Assembly: GCA_025370055.1 (NCBI GenBank) | Contig: CP073041.1 | Coordinates: 558,001-622,000 of the forward strand | DNA from: Woronichinia naegeliana WA131 | GTDB taxonomy: Bacteria > Cyanobacteriota > Cyanobacteriia > Cyanobacteriales > Microcystaceae | Length of the DNA stretch: 64,000 nt | Reading direction: 5' to 3' | In this document: piece by piece, positions 38,205 through 48,410 of the stretch | Position numbering within the stretch: the stretch's first letter is position 1 | How the letters are laid out: each line of letters opens with the position of its first letter | Program-made: the position numbers and the translations under genes | Notes under the pieces: model-generated | What the model was told of the DNA's origin: nothing | Databases searched by the model: none | Seen by the model: only the letters and a program-made list of their open reading frames with translations

Positions 38205-40384
38205 TTACAACAGCTTTTATCAACTAAAGGTCGCACCCAATAAAACTAGAAAGCCTGTTTGCTCTTGTGGAGGATTTTCCCACCGCTAAAGTCTGGCTCT
38301 ATGGTCAACAAGTCTCCGTTTCTTATCAGTGCTTTGAGTTCCACTGGGATAGTCCCCATCAGCTCGTTAAGTTTGTCCTCACCCAATTGCCCAACGGACA
38401 AAGACTGATTCTGCTTTCTACTGACCTCTGTTTGACTGGACCTGAGATTATTGCCGCTTACGGTCTCCGATTTAAGATTGAAGTCACTTTTCGTCAATTA
38501 ATCCATCTTTTGGGCGGCTTTGCCTATCGTTTTTGGCTTAAGGCTCTTCCTACTTTACCGACCTGGCCTAGCAATCTTATCCTCCCTGACTATCCCCAAA
38601 CTGTTCAGACTCAGATTTTAAACAAAGTAGAAGCCTTTGAGCGTTTTGTTAATCTTCATGTCATTGTTCTCGGCTTACTTCAAATTCTTTCCTTAGAGTT
38701 ACCCCAGGGGATTTGGGCTAATTTCCCTCGCTGGTTTCGGACTCTACCCTCCCATGGCTATCCTAGTGAACGCATTGCTCAACTAGCCATCCAACATCAA
38801 GCCCCAATGATTTTTCCTCAAAGTCCACCTAGTCTGCTTTTGCCTAAATTCCTTGCCGCTAAACTTGACCCTTTTCCAAGTCCTGATAGACTTACTTTGG
38901 CCGCATAGTCATTACCTTCTCTGCCATCCATAAACTTCCCACTGTCCAGCTGTATGAAGAAATAAAAGAGAAAAGGAAAGAAAAGCCGAGGACTTATAGG
39001 GAAGTGGCAAGAAAAGAGTACTTAGCCATAGCAAAAAAACGTCGTGTGTCAAAAAAAGAAAGAAGAAAAGGAACAAAAAAACAACTAGGATATATAAAAA
39101 GAAACTTGTCTGATATAGAAAAAATGATAGAAGAGGGAGCAAAGTTAGAAAAACTAACGAAAAAAGAGCAAGAAGAGCTTGTAACGATAGGAAAAGTGTA
39201 TGAGCAACAGTTAGAAATGTATGAAAAAAAGACAAATAAAGTAGAAAACAGAATTGTGAGTGTAAGCCAACCTCACGTGCGTCCAATAGTGCGTGGAAAA
39301 GCGGGAAAAGCAGTAGAGTTTGGAGCTAAAATATCGGCAAGTAATGTGAATGGCTTTGTCTTCTTAGACAAATTAAGTTGGGATAATTACAACGAATCGG
39401 GAGATTTACAAGCGCGAATAGAAGAATATAAAAGGGAAACAGGATGTTATCCGGAATCGGTTCATGTGGATAAAATCTATCGAACAAAAGCGAATCGAGC
39501 TTATTGTAAAGAAAGGGATATAAGAATGAGTGGTCCCCGATTGGGGAGACCGCCGAAAGAGGTGAGCAAAGAAAAAAAGAAAGAGGCACGCTCAGATGAA
39601 AGAGTGCGTAATGCCATTGAGGGTAAATTCGGACAGGGAAAGAGGAAATTTAGTCTTGGTCGAGTGATGGCCAAACTACCTGAGACCTCGGAAACGGTAA
39701 TTGCGATGAACTTTTTGGTAATGAATCTTTCTACTCTACTTCAGAAGACAAAAAGTAAAAAGTTGTAGAGTCGTTTTTCTTGTGAAAAATGGTGTTAATT
39801 TTCCTCTCTTTTGTGAGGAGTGATTTGTGTTGACCTTTTTAGACAGAAAGGAACAATAGATTAAACAAAATCTGTATTTTGATTTGTTTCCATAAGGATA
39901 AGTTATCTATGCTTTTTCAGTCCATACTTCCCTAACCCACATTTCTTTCGTTTTTTGACTTTTTCAGCAAGCCCTAGCTAGTCGTATTCCTGACCAAGAA
40001 ACTCTCAAAAATGAAATTGCGGCTTGGGAAACACACCGAAATGAACAATCACGTACTATTAATTGGCAATTTGCGACTGATGATGCTCGTATCAAACTTA
40101 AGCGACTTTACCCATTATTCTGCCTTGACAGACAACTAATCTGACGATAATCCAATCATTACAACTTAATGATGATTAGTTTAAAAACTCCCTATTTTTT
40201 TAAAATATAGTTACTAAGTTTTGTAAGGAGATTCTGAATGGCCAACTTTCCTCGTATTTTGAAAAATGACCTAATCGGTCTAAACTGATAAGCTGAGCGA
40301 GATGCGTTGGGACTGAGCGGCAACTGAAGCCATTTCTGACGTTAACGATGAATTTGTCAATTTTGGGTTTCTTTATAACGATCT

Positions 40385-40900
40385 ATGACCACGACTGTTG
40401 ATGTTAAAAGTGATGTAAAAGGCCAACTTCCTACCCAGACGGATGTTGCTGACCTAACATCTCATCAAACCACCTTTAATATTTTGGAAATTCAAGACCT
40501 GCTTCCCCATCGTTATCCTTTTGCCTTGGTTGACCGTATTATTGATTATGTTCCAGCCAAAATGGCCGTGGGCATTAAGAATGTCACTATTAATGAACCC
40601 TTTTTTCCCGGTCATATTCCCCAGCGTCCGATTATGCCAGGGGTATTAATTATTGAATCGATGGCCCAGGTGGGTGGTGTCATCTTAACCTTGTTACCTG
40701 GCATGAGAGGGAAATTTTTTGCCTTTGCCGGTATTGATGGTGTCCGTTTCCGTCGTCCAGTTGTACCAGGTGATCAATTAGTTATGACCCTAGAATTATT
40801 GGCCCTCAAACGTCAACGAATTGCCAAAATGCGGGGACAGGCGATGGTCGATGGCCAACTGGTGTGCGAAGGGGAAATGCTGTTTTCTTTGATTGATTAA
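40385..40900 (+). CDS. fabZ: (3R)-hydroxyacyl-ACP dehydratase FabZ
   Basis: The 171-aa product has the hot-dog fold signature [14 protein letters not shown] with catalytic His, [26 protein letters not shown] with catalytic Glu, and [13 protein letters not shown]. It dehydrates 3-hydroxyacyl-ACP in fatty-acid elongation. It has a 26-residue N-terminal extension. Followed 102 bp later by lpxA in the same orientation, the usual fabZ-lpxA pairing. The nested IS block ends only 409 bp upstream. Confidence 0.95.
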   Translation: MTTTVDVKSDVKGQLPTQTDVADLTSHQTTFNILEIQDLLPHRYPFALVDRIIDYVPAKMAVGIKNVTINEPFFPGHIPQRPIMPGVLIIESMAQVGGVILTLLPGMRGKFFAFAGIDGVRFRRPVVPGDQLVMTLELLALKRQRIAKMRGQAMVDGQLVCEGEMLFSLID

Positions 40901-41002
40901 GTTCAACCGTTAACTGGCACTGTTACAATGCTTAATCATTTAGCTGGGAACTTTCTATAGGTCTCCCATACCTAATACCTTGTAAGCTAGACACAGAATG
41001 TA

Positions 41003-41833
41003 ATGCTGACCTACCAACGCACGGGAGATGCTTCTTTGACGACTCTGATTCATCCGACTGCCGTTATTCATCCCCAGGCGGATCTTCATCCCACTGTTCA
41101 AGTGGGGCCCTATACTATTATTGGTGAAAACGTCACGATCGGTGCCAATACAAGGATTGGTTCCCATGTGGTCATTGAAGGGCCAACGGCGATCGGGGTA
41201 GGCAATCGTATTTTTTCGGGGGCGATTATTGGCTCAGAACCTCAAGATTTAAAATATAAGGGGGGAGAAAGCTGGGTCAAAATTGGTGACTATAATCAAA
41301 TTCGAGAGTATGTCACCATTAACCGAGCAACGGAAGAAAAGGCTGTCACCCAGTTGGGAGATTATAACTTGCTAATGGCCTATGCCCATGTGGCCCATAA
41401 CTGTGTCATTGAAAACGAAGTGATTATTGCTAATTCGGTCGCTCTCGCGGGTCATATTTATATTGAATCAAAGGCTCGTATTAGTGGTGTTTTAGGTGTG
41501 CACCAGTTTGTTCATATCGGTCGTTTAGCGATGGTGGGCGGGATGAGTCGAATTGAACGGGATGTCCCTCCTTTTACGATTGTGGAAGGGAATCCTTCCA
41601 GGGTGCGATCGCTGAATTTGGTGGGTTTACAGCGATCGGGGGCATCATCAGAAGATCTGTCTGAACTGAAAAAAGCCTTTCGTTTGGTTTATCGTTCTAA
41701 TATGACTTTTCAAGCTGCTTTAGAACAATTAAAATTAATGACTGAGAATGTTCATGTCCAGCACTTATATCACTTCTTGCAAAATTCTTTGACGGACTCA
41801 GACAGACGGGGAACGATTCCAGGCAAGGCATAA
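41003..41833 (+). CDS. lpxA: UDP-N-acetylglucosamine acyltransferase LpxA
   Basis: The 276-aa product is a left-handed beta-helix acyltransferase with IHPTAVIHPQADLHP, the catalytic-His region AYAHVAHNCVIENEV, GVHQFVHIGRLAMVGG and the C-terminal helical domain. It starts lipid A synthesis. The family usually begins at (M)TTLIHPTAVI, which here corresponds to a TTG at 41036; the ATG at 41003 adds 11 residues. Both starts are possible. Confidence 0.94.
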   Translation: MLTYQRTGDASLTTLIHPTAVIHPQADLHPTVQVGPYTIIGENVTIGANTRIGSHVVIEGPTAIGVGNRIFSGAIIGSEPQDLKYKGGESWVKIGDYNQIREYVTINRATEEKAVTQLGDYNLLMAYAHVAHNCVIENEVIIANSVALAGHIYIESKARISGVLGVHQFVHIGRLAMVGGMSRIERDVPPFTIVEGNPSRVRSLNLVGLQRSGASSEDLSELKKAFRLVYRSNMTFQAALEQLKLMTENVHVQHLYHFLQNSLTDSDRRGTIPGKA

Positions 41834-41879
41834 AGGTATAATTTGGAAGCATTTAAAGTGAGGATAGAGGTTAACTGAG

Positions 41880-42269
41880 ATGCGAGACATTATTACCGGA
41901 CTGGATGGCGAACATTATCTACGCTCTGATCTAGATAATCAGTGGGATAAAACGATTAATGTGGGGACGGCCAATCGGGGAGAGAATTTTGTCATTAATG
42001 GTTATCTGGGTGGAACTAATCGGAGAGGAGCATGGGATAGTGCTGATCGCCTCCAGTTTAGTACAGAAGGTAATATTCACTTAGAGTTAAATACTGATGC
42101 TCAGGTCATTACTGAATTAGTTCGATTTGATCAGGGTATTGCGACAGTTGTTGCCTCCGTTGAATACGGCGATCGCCTTTCGTTAGATTTGACGGCAGGT
42201 AATTATGGGTTAAGTTTTTTTGTAGAAGATGATTTAATTGATTATCATGTCAGGGCCAATTTTTTATAG
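41880..42269 (+). CDS. Hypothetical beta-rich protein downstream of lpxA
   Basis: The 129-aa product has no recognised motif. It is acidic, with repeated beta-strand patterns (NFVINGYLGGTNRRGAW, IHLELNTDAQVITELVRF, RLSLDLTAGNYGLSFFVED) resembling small bacterial pre-peptidase-type or lectin-like modules. No signal peptide or membrane segment. It starts 46 bp after lpxA, in the place where lpxB is often found. Confidence 0.6.
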   Translation: MRDIITGLDGEHYLRSDLDNQWDKTINVGTANRGENFVINGYLGGTNRRGAWDSADRLQFSTEGNIHLELNTDAQVITELVRFDQGIATVVASVEYGDRLSLDLTAGNYGLSFFVEDDLIDYHVRANFL

Positions 42270-42280
42270 CGAAATGAACT

Positions 42281-42305
42281 ACCCCGCTGCAAGCAGACGG
42301 GGTAT
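42281..42305. other. IS200/IS605-type terminal hairpin
   Basis: TACCCCGCTGC-AA-GCAGACGGGGTA forms an imperfect stem-loop next to the C-terminus of a Y1 transposase fragment. Such hairpins mark ends of IS200/IS605 elements. It could also serve as a terminator stem for the gene at 41880, but no T-run follows. Confidence 0.55.
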
Positions 42306-42310
42306 CAGAA

Positions 42311-42610
42311 TCAAAAAAGAGTAAGCTGTTCATTTCGATGGAGCTTGAGATATTCTTTACCCTGATTTTTCACGTATTTTGCAATCATCCCTTCATCCCC
42401 GTGTTTGCCTACTGTACTCGCAAAATAACCATCACTCCAAAACTCTCCGCCCCATAGTTTTTGTTTTACCTGAGGACAGCGTCGAAACACTTCCTTGGCT
42501 GTCAAACTCTTGCTCATCTTGACCAACTTCGTCACACTATACGTCGGCACCGATTGCACTAAAAAATGCACATGGTCTTTGTCTACACCGATTTCGATAA
42601 ACTTACATCT
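42311..42610 (-). pseudogene. IS200/IS605 Y1 transposase TnpA, N-terminally truncated
   Basis: The minus-strand frame encodes CKFIEIGVDKDHVHFLVQSV (HUH motif), then VFRRCPQVKQKLWGGEFWSDGYFASTVG and the Tyr region IAKYVKNQGKEY. The first roughly 40 codons of a normal TnpA are missing; upstream sequence in that frame is antisense of the adjoining IS4-like element, so that element has replaced the start. Confidence 0.8.
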
Positions 42611-42689
42611 TGCAGCAGAACAAAAGAACGACTGGCGGAAAGGGTCAAGAAAGTGGAAAAAGGAGTAGAAGTGAAAAAACAGCAAAACA

Positions 42690-43606
42690 ATGGAAACCAT
42701 TCTTATACAAGCCCAGACCCTAGTTTATACATTGCTAGGTTTGATGCCGACCTCCTATCAACGCGATAGTTTGCAGGCAATGTTGGGGCTATTCCTAGAA
42801 GCTCAAGGTCATCCTCTACCCCAACATAGTCAAACAAAATCACCCTCGGCCTTAAGCCGATTTTTGAATCAGTATGATTGGGGTACTCGCCAAATTATCC
42901 GAGCAGTGCGAAAAGCAATTCTCAAAGAACTACTTACCTATGCTCCAAGAGGAAGACGACCTTGGTTGCAGGTGATTGTGGACTTAACGACACTGGAGAA
43001 ATGCGGAAAATTTAAGGCTTTTGAGCATTTAATTCATGTTCTTCACGGGAAGAGGGGTTTACATCTTTTGGTGATTTATCTGGTGATAGGAGAATTTCGA
43101 GTCCCCTGGGGATTTCGAGTTTGGAGAGGTAAAGAAACAAGAAGTCCCGCTCAACTCGCGGTGCGATTAGTGGATAGCCTACCTAAAGAACTCCTGAGTG
43201 CTTTTCGGGTTGTCATTTTAGCCGATACCGCCTTTAGTAGTGTGCAATTCCTTCAAGCGATGAAAAAACGCCGTCTTGCGGTTATCGTCGGTGTGCGTTG
43301 TGACCGTAAATTAGCTGATGGTCGTCAGCTTCGTGATTTGCTCAAAAAAGGACAACAGGTCACTCTTGATGGATTATCTTTCCCTGTTACTATCTCTTGG
43401 TTCTACCTCAAACGTAACGGCAAACTCGAAAAACGCTTCGTCTTATCGACTCGTCCTCTTAAGTCCAGTACCATTATCTGGTGGGGACGGCGAAGATGGA
43501 GTATTGAGGGCTTTTTCAAGACCGTAAAACATCGTTTTGGTTTACATCGTTTTGGTCAACAAACTCTTCTGGGGGTTTATCGCTGGTTGCTTCTTTCGAT
43601 GATTAG
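42690..43606 (+). pseudogene. IS4/IS701-like transposase, C-terminus cut by ISAs1
   Basis: About 305 codons are open (METILIQAQTLVYTLLGLMP onward) with catalytic-type segments VIVDLTTLEK, VVILADTAFSS and WWGRRRWSIEGFFKTVKHRFGL. After LLLSMIS at 43606 the frame enters the ISAs1 end and stops. The missing C-terminus is not found on the other side of ISAs1, so a deletion accompanied or followed the insertion. Confidence 0.85.
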
Positions 43607-44843
43607 CAGGGCAAACGCATCTTATCCGAGTAAAACCTTAAGGAGATAGTCCTCGTCCCAACCAGCGCGTAGCCGTTTATTCTTGATACCAAGTTTCAGA
43701 GTATTTTCCTTTGTGAGCAAGTTAAGAGCGATATGGCGTAAGACGGCTAAATTCTCAGGAGCAAAATCCTTACGAATGCGACAAGCATCCTCGTTGAAGG
43801 CCAAGTCTAGAACCCAATGTAAAGAGTTTTCTATCAACCAATGACTACGAACAGATTGGGATAATTTTTGAGCATTACTCGGCAGGCTACTGATATAGTA
43901 GCGAGTCTCATACTCTGTTTTGTCTTTCAATCGTCTCTCCGCTTTAATCATACAGATGCTCGTCAACTTTGCCCATTTCTCCCCACCCAGCAAAAATTCT
44001 GTTTGTTCCATCGTCCAGCAACGGCGAATTTCAATCCGTCCATGTCCCTTGTCTATTGTTTGATGAAAATCATGCTTAATTCCCACAAAATTAACCGATT
44101 GAGCATGAGCAAATAATTGTTCAACATCCTCACATAAATTACCTTGATTGCCTTTCAATGCCAAAACATAATCTCCCCCTCGCCCTACTATCTGTTGGGC
44201 AATCTTTGTCTGAGTTCCCATGGCATCAATCGTTACGATACAACCTTTGACCTCTAGCATTTTCAGGAGTTTAGGAATCGCCGTGATTTCATTCGATTTG
44301 CTTTCCACCTTGCACTGTCCTAGTACTAGACGATTTGCTGTTGCCCATGCACTTACCATCTGAATTGCGCCCTTTCCGTTGGCATTGTCATAGGAGTGGC
44401 GAAGGGTTTTGCCGTCAATCGCTATCACTTCTCCTTCACTTACCTCCGCTATACTTTTGACCCAATGCAGAAAACAGTCTTGAAATTGCTCTGGATTCAG
44501 ACTAGCAAATACACGCGCAAACGTATCGTCGGAGGGGATGCCATTCGGCAATTCCAAAATTTTTTTTAGCCATTGATGTTTAGCCTTGCCGAAACTTTCC
44601 ATGGCTACCCAACCTTCTGCTCCACAAATGACGGCTAAGATGGCAATCGTTAGAATATCAATGAGTTTATGCCGTTTTGTTCGTTCGATGCGAGGGTCAT
44701 CTATTTCGGCAAAGTGTTCTACCAGTCTATATTTGGGTCGGAGTTTCATCGCTTTTGTTTTCTATGCACTTTCCCTTATTTTCCCTTATCCATCCCTCTA
44801 TAATGTTCTTGTATCTGTATCATTTTTAGATGCGTTCGCCCTG
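43607..44843 (-). mobile_element. ISAs1-family insertion sequence (1237 bp)
   Basis: Ends CAGGGCAAACGCATCT and (inverted) AGATGCGTTCGCCCTG match at 15 of 16 positions and enclose one transposase gene. Left and right flanks differ (inside the 42690 transposase versus CTCTGGAGT), so no target duplication remains. Confidence 0.92.
43622..44749 (-). CDS. ISAs1-family transposase
   Basis: The 375-aa product has the family N-terminus [21 protein letters not shown], Asp in [14 protein letters not shown], the Asp of [11 protein letters not shown] and Glu in [25 protein letters not shown]. Full length without breaks; stop codon lies at the edge of the terminal repeat. Confidence 0.93.
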   Translation of the reverse strand: MKLRPKYRLVEHFAEIDDPRIERTKRHKLIDILTIAILAVICGAEGWVAMESFGKAKHQWLKKILELPNGIPSDDTFARVFASLNPEQFQDCFLHWVKSIAEVSEGEVIAIDGKTLRHSYDNANGKGAIQMVSAWATANRLVLGQCKVESKSNEITAIPKLLKMLEVKGCIVTIDAMGTQTKIAQQIVGRGGDYVLALKGNQGNLCEDVEQLFAHAQSVNFVGIKHDFHQTIDKGHGRIEIRRCWTMEQTEFLLGGEKWAKLTSICMIKAERRLKDKTEYETRYYISSLPSNAQKLSQSVRSHWLIENSLHWVLDLAFNEDACRIRKDFAPENLAVLRHIALNLLTKENTLKLGIKNKRLRAGWDEDYLLKVLLG

Positions 44844-45672
44844 CTCTGGAGTCAGTAATTCCAAATTCAGAATGTAGTCAAAGATACAAAAGGCTCGATG
44901 TATTTACTGGCAAGGGTTTTGCTATGAAAATTGCCAATTAATCAACTAGGAAGAATTCGAGACAGCGAGAGAAACTGAGTCATCAAGCATAAAATCTAAA
45001 AGATGATGCCAGCTTTCAAAGAACAGATATTTGGTCAAAGAGAGAATATCTTGAAAGAATCCCTTACGAGTGCCGCGTTGGACGCGAATTCTCTGGTAAC
45101 GTTCATCAACCAAACCTAAAACCGTGTGCAAGAGAAAAGCCAGCAAATTCAGGGTAAGCAAAACAGAGGCGAGGTGTTGTTTACCATGCCCAAAATTATG
45201 CTCTAAGTGATAGCCTCGATTTTTGAGAATATTGTGATTCTCGTTCTCAGTGCGCCAACGAGTCCGTCCAGCACGACAGACATCAAGAACGATGTAAGGG
45301 GTGAGAAAATGATTGGTAATCCAACTATTGTGATAAAGAAGTTGAGCATCGGATTCGCGGTGGATTTTTAGCTCACACCAGTTAACCAACAAAGCAGGCT
45401 GTTGGTCTCGCAGGGGAATCTGATTGAGATAACGGCAGTGCCAAATCTCGAAATACTTCCCATTCCAACGTCGGTGTTGAGTGGTTTTGACTTCTCCATT
45501 AGCTTCTAAATAGTTTAACCATTCATAGAGTGTGGGATGAGAAGTCGGTAAACAGACGAAGATAAAGTTGAAATCGTGGTCGAGACAGTGCTGACAAGTG
45601 GGCTGACGACTGTACAAGTCATCCCCTAGCAGAGTTATCTTCTGTCCCGCAAACAAACTAGCATGGTTACTT

Positions 45673-47362
45673 AGGGCTTGCTGAAAAAGTCAAAAAACGA
45701 AAGAAATGTGGGTTAGGGAAGTATGGACTGAAAAAGCATAGATAACTTATCCTTATGGAAACAAATCAAAATACAGATTTTGTTTAATCTATTGTTCCTT
45801 TCTGTCTAAAAAGGTCAACACAAATCACTCCTCACAAAAGAGAGGAAAATTAACACCATTTTTCACAAGAAAAACGACTCTACAACTTTTTACTTTTTGT
45901 CTTCTGAAGTAGAGTAGAAAGATTCATTACCAAAAAGTTCATCGCAATTACCGTTTCCGAGGTCTCAGGTAGTTTGGCCATCACTCGACCAAGACTAAAT
46001 TTCCTCTTTCCCTGTCCGAATTTACCCTCAATGGCATTACGCACTCTTTCATCTGAGCGTGCCTCTTTCTTTTTTTCTTTGCTCACCTCTTTCGGCGGTC
46101 TTCCCAATCGGGGACCACTCATTCTTATATCCCTTTCTTTACAATAAGCTCGATTCGCTTTTGTTCGATAGATTTTATCCACATGAACCGATTCCGGATA
46201 ACATCCTGTTTCCCTTTTATATTCTTCTATTCGCGCTTGTAAATCTCCCGATTCGTTGTAATTATCCCAACTTAATTTGTCTAAGAAGACAAAGCCATTC
46301 ACATTACTTGCCGATATTTTAGCTCCAAACTCTACTGCTTTTCCCGCTTTTCCACGCACTATTGGACGCACGTGAGGTTGGCTTACACTCACAATTCTGT
46401 TTTCTACTTTATTTGTCTTTTTTTCATACATTTCTAACTGTTGCTCATACACTTTTCCTATCGTTACAAGCTCTTCTTGCTCTTTTTTCGTTAGTTTTTC
46501 TAACTTTGCTCCCTCTTCTATCATTTTTTCTATATCAGACAAGTTTCTTTTTATATATCCTAGTTGTTTTTTTGTTCCTTTTCTTCTTTCTTTTTTTGAC
46601 ACACGACGTTTTTTTGCTATGGCTAAGTACTCTTTTCTTGCCACTTCCCTATAAGTCCTCGGCTTTTCTTTCCTTTTCTCTTTTATTTCTTCATACAGCT
46701 TATCTATTATTTTTTCTGTTTTTTCTCTGGCATCATTCAATATTCCTATATCCGTTGGATATTTTATATCTGCTGGTGTACAAGTCGCATCTAACAATAA
46801 CTTTCCTTCATTTTCTTTTTTTTCTGACGCTACACCCGTCGCTTTTTTTTCTATTTCTTTATTAATTTTATTTATTAATTCCATTCCTATTTTTTTACGA
46901 AAATGAACCATCATTGACGCATTAAATGCTTCTTTGCTACTATAGCTTTCCATTCCTATAAAGTACTGTAAATAAGGGTTTTCTTTTATTTGTTCTACTG
47001 TTTCTCTGTCACTTTTTCCTGAAATTTCTTTGATAATTAATGCTCCTAATGCCATTCTAAATGATTTGGCTGGGGCTCCTTTTTTTTCTGTGAAGTTTTT
47101 TGCATATTCTTCCTCATATTCTTCCCAGGGAATCATTTTTGACATTTCTATCCAACGATTTTCTTCGTCTAACTGCCCGCCGAACAGATTTTTCAAGTTT
47201 TCTGGTGTTTCAATTGAGTACTGTTGCTTTCGGTACATCTGCTTTCTCTCTTCTTAATGCAATGGTTTTGAGGCATTCTACCCTATTTTCGTGCATTCTA
47301 GCGGTTCTTAATTCGCCTACTATTTTTCTCCGTAAAGGTTTCAGCTTTTTTCAGCAAGCCCT
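45673..47362 (-). mobile_element. IS5-like insertion sequence, complete copy B (1690 bp)
   Basis: Both terminal repeats are intact and the 4-bp duplication ACTT is at 45669-45672 and 47363-47366. Being flanked by its own duplication inside a reconstructable gene, it defines the element ends exactly. Confidence 0.95.
45880..47238 (-). CDS. IS5-superfamily transposase (copy B)
   Basis: The 452-aa product is intact, with catalytic Asp/Asp/Glu in LLLDATCTPADI, HVDKIYRTKA and AIEGKFGQGKR. It carries the MIPWEE, ATGVA and LSDIE variants, unlike copy A. Confidence 0.93.
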   Translation of the reverse strand: MYRKQQYSIETPENLKNLFGGQLDEENRWIEMSKMIPWEEYEEEYAKNFTEKKGAPAKSFRMALGALIIKEISGKSDRETVEQIKENPYLQYFIGMESYSSKEAFNASMMVHFRKKIGMELINKINKEIEKKATGVASEKKENEGKLLLDATCTPADIKYPTDIGILNDAREKTEKIIDKLYEEIKEKRKEKPRTYREVARKEYLAIAKKRRVSKKERRKGTKKQLGYIKRNLSDIEKMIEEGAKLEKLTKKEQEELVTIGKVYEQQLEMYEKKTNKVENRIVSVSQPHVRPIVRGKAGKAVEFGAKISASNVNGFVFLDKLSWDNYNESGDLQARIEEYKRETGCYPESVHVDKIYRTKANRAYCKERDIRMSGPRLGRPPKEVSKEKKKEARSDERVRNAIEGKFGQGKRKFSLGRVMAKLPETSETVIAMNFLVMNLSTLLQKTKSKKL

Positions 47363-47471
47363 ACTTATCCAACGTTTCGCCGCATTTTGCTCACAATCTT
47401 GCTTTTCAGACCCGTCTTGAGGGGTGATAAATTCAGGGGGTGCGACCTTTAGTTGATAAAAGCTGTTGTAA

Positions 47472-48410
47472 TCAGGGTTCTACAGGGAACCCATATTGAT
47501 CAAGTTTTGCCCAAAATTGACTCCATCGTTCCTTGGTCAATACCAAAGCTCGTAGGCTCAAAATAATTCCTGCTCCTTTTTCCTTCCATCGCATCCCTGA
47601 ACAACATAATCGTTGTTTGACCAACGTCTTACAAGCTGCTTCCGTAACACCTGAACCAATCGGATACTTTTTCTCTATGTATTCAGCATAATCCATTTGA
47701 TGCTGATGATTCTCGTAATAAGTAATCGCCGCTTGTAGTTTCTCGGTAAGATTCTTAGAATGACTTTTTTCTTCTTTGACTTCTTTCATCAGATTTAGCA
47801 GTTCTCCTGCTTTTCCTTTTTCATGCTTGAGTTCTCGACAATTTTCAGTCAACCATTCTTTTTGTTTTGACACGGTATTCGGATGCAACGCTTCTGCCAA
47901 GGCACCTAAGTAACCAGAGGCATGATAGAAATCTAATATCTGTTCTTCCGTTTGCTTTTCTAAAAACTTCCAATTTGATTCTGCCCCGTCTGCTATCCCG
48001 ACCAATGTTGCCTCTGGATAACGGTTTTTCGCTCGCTCAATTTCTCTTTCTAATCTTTCTAGAAAACTCTTTTTTCCATACTCTGGTGCCGCACCTAGAT
48101 AGATTGTATGTTGACGTTCGCCTTCACTATCGTATAGGGAAACGGTTCCCACCATTGCTTCACGGTAGCCATCCTCACACATCAGCATACAGGTTCCATC
48201 TAATCCTATTCCCACTGTTGCAATTTGGCTATCCTCCTTGGGCGGGGCATAACTCCACGCTTCTTCTTTTGCCTGTACCACACTTCCTACTGCTTCACTC
48301 AATCTTTGGATATAGGATAGCGCTACTTTTCTACCATGATTTTCTAATAAATCATTTTTCACCTCTTTGCCTGCCATCCCTGACATTTTTGAGGATACCT
48401 GTTTTGCCAA
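47472..48410 (-). CDS. ISKra4-like transposase orfB (copy 2)
   Basis: The 312-aa product is intact, with LVGIADGAESNW, ILDFYHASGYL and YPIGSGVTEAACK. It reads QHTIYLG where copy 1 reads QPTIYLG. Confidence 0.9.
   Translation of the reverse strand: MAKQVSSKMSGMAGKEVKNDLLENHGRKVALSYIQRLSEAVGSVVQAKEEAWSYAPPKEDSQIATVGIGLDGTCMLMCEDGYREAMVGTVSLYDSEGERQHTIYLGAAPEYGKKSFLERLEREIERAKNRYPEATLVGIADGAESNWKFLEKQTEEQILDFYHASGYLGALAEALHPNTVSKQKEWLTENCRELKHEKGKAGELLNLMKEVKEEKSHSKNLTEKLQAAITYYENHQHQMDYAEYIEKKYPIGSGVTEAACKTLVKQRLCCSGMRWKEKGAGIILSLRALVLTKERWSQFWAKLDQYGFPVEP

Larger units (their letters stand above)
36849..38238 (+). mobile_element. ISKra4-like insertion sequence, complete copy 1 (1390 bp)
   Basis: Ends GGGTGTGACCTTTAGTTGAT and inverted ATCAACTAAAGGTCGCACCC match at 19 of 20 positions. 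The 8-bp duplication AATAAAAC flanks it (36841-36848, 38239-38246). Identical length to the copies at 47438-48827 and 58065-59454. Confidence 0.95.
36083..38908 (+). pseudogene. IS4/IS701-like transposase split by an ISKra4-like insertion
   Basis: The N-terminal part (36083-36848, MQLCQRLEQILENLRPAF to GSSIK) and the C-terminal part (38247-38908, LESLFALVEDFP to RLTLAA-stop) rejoin in frame once 36849-38246 is removed. Catalytic-type residues appear in YVGDGIKVGKEGRKMPG, VILDAYFACG and FKIEVTFRQ. About 475 residues when joined. The insertion is the only visible lesion. Confidence 0.88.
35956..38949 (+). mobile_element. DDE insertion sequence with 17-bp ends, interrupted by an ISKra4-like copy
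   Basis: Ends are CTGGACAGTGGGAAGTT and its inverse AACTTCCCACTGTCCAG. The target duplication CTGTATGAA is at 35947-35955 and 38950-38958. Without the nested 1390-bp element and its 8-bp duplication the length is 1596 bp, a normal size for an IS4/IS701-like element. Confidence 0.92.
29251..39975. mobile_element. Nested insertion-sequence block bounded by IS5-like ends
   Basis: The block starts and ends with the IS5-like terminal sequence AGGGCTTGCTGAAAAA (inverted at 39960-39975), and AGCT is duplicated at 29247-29250 and 39976-39979. Inside lie, in order, a complete IS5-like copy, fragments of ISKra4-like, IS5-like and DDE (35956-type) elements, and a three-level nest. No cargo gene is present, only transposases. 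It probably began as one IS5-like insertion that grew by further insertion and recombination between copies. Confidence 0.85.
35281..39975 (+). mobile_element. IS5-like copy C, frameshifted and interrupted
   Basis: Pieces 35281-35955 and 38959-39975 together make a full IS5-like element with both ends. A 4-bp insertion near 35773 (AAATAAATAAAAT) creates a stop after codon 124, and a nearby A is lost, so the gene (start 35404, stop at 39766-39768) is a pseudogene even before the DDE insertion sequence at 35956-38949 entered with the 9-bp duplication CTGTATGAA. Confidence 0.9.
29188..40144 (+). pseudogene. IS630-type transposase fragment split by a 10.7-kb IS block
   Basis: Two pieces, 29188-29250 (HGSWLNMAEIDLSILSRQCLA) and 39980-40144 (SRIPDQETLKNEIAAWE, then NWQFATDDARIKLKRLYP to a stop), form one frame when the intervening block and one AGCT copy are removed. 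Sequence matches the C-terminal DDE region of IS630-family transposases; the N-terminal part is missing, so it was already a fragment or was later trimmed. Confidence 0.85.

Noticed and set aside
29251-39975. Integrative element or genomic island with cargo
   Set aside because: Every recognisable frame inside is a transposase; there is no integrase, tRNA attachment site or passenger gene.
42281-42305. Rho-independent terminator after the 41880-42269 gene
   Set aside because: The stem has no following T-run and lies beside a Y1 transposase, so an IS200/IS605 end fits better; termination is not excluded.
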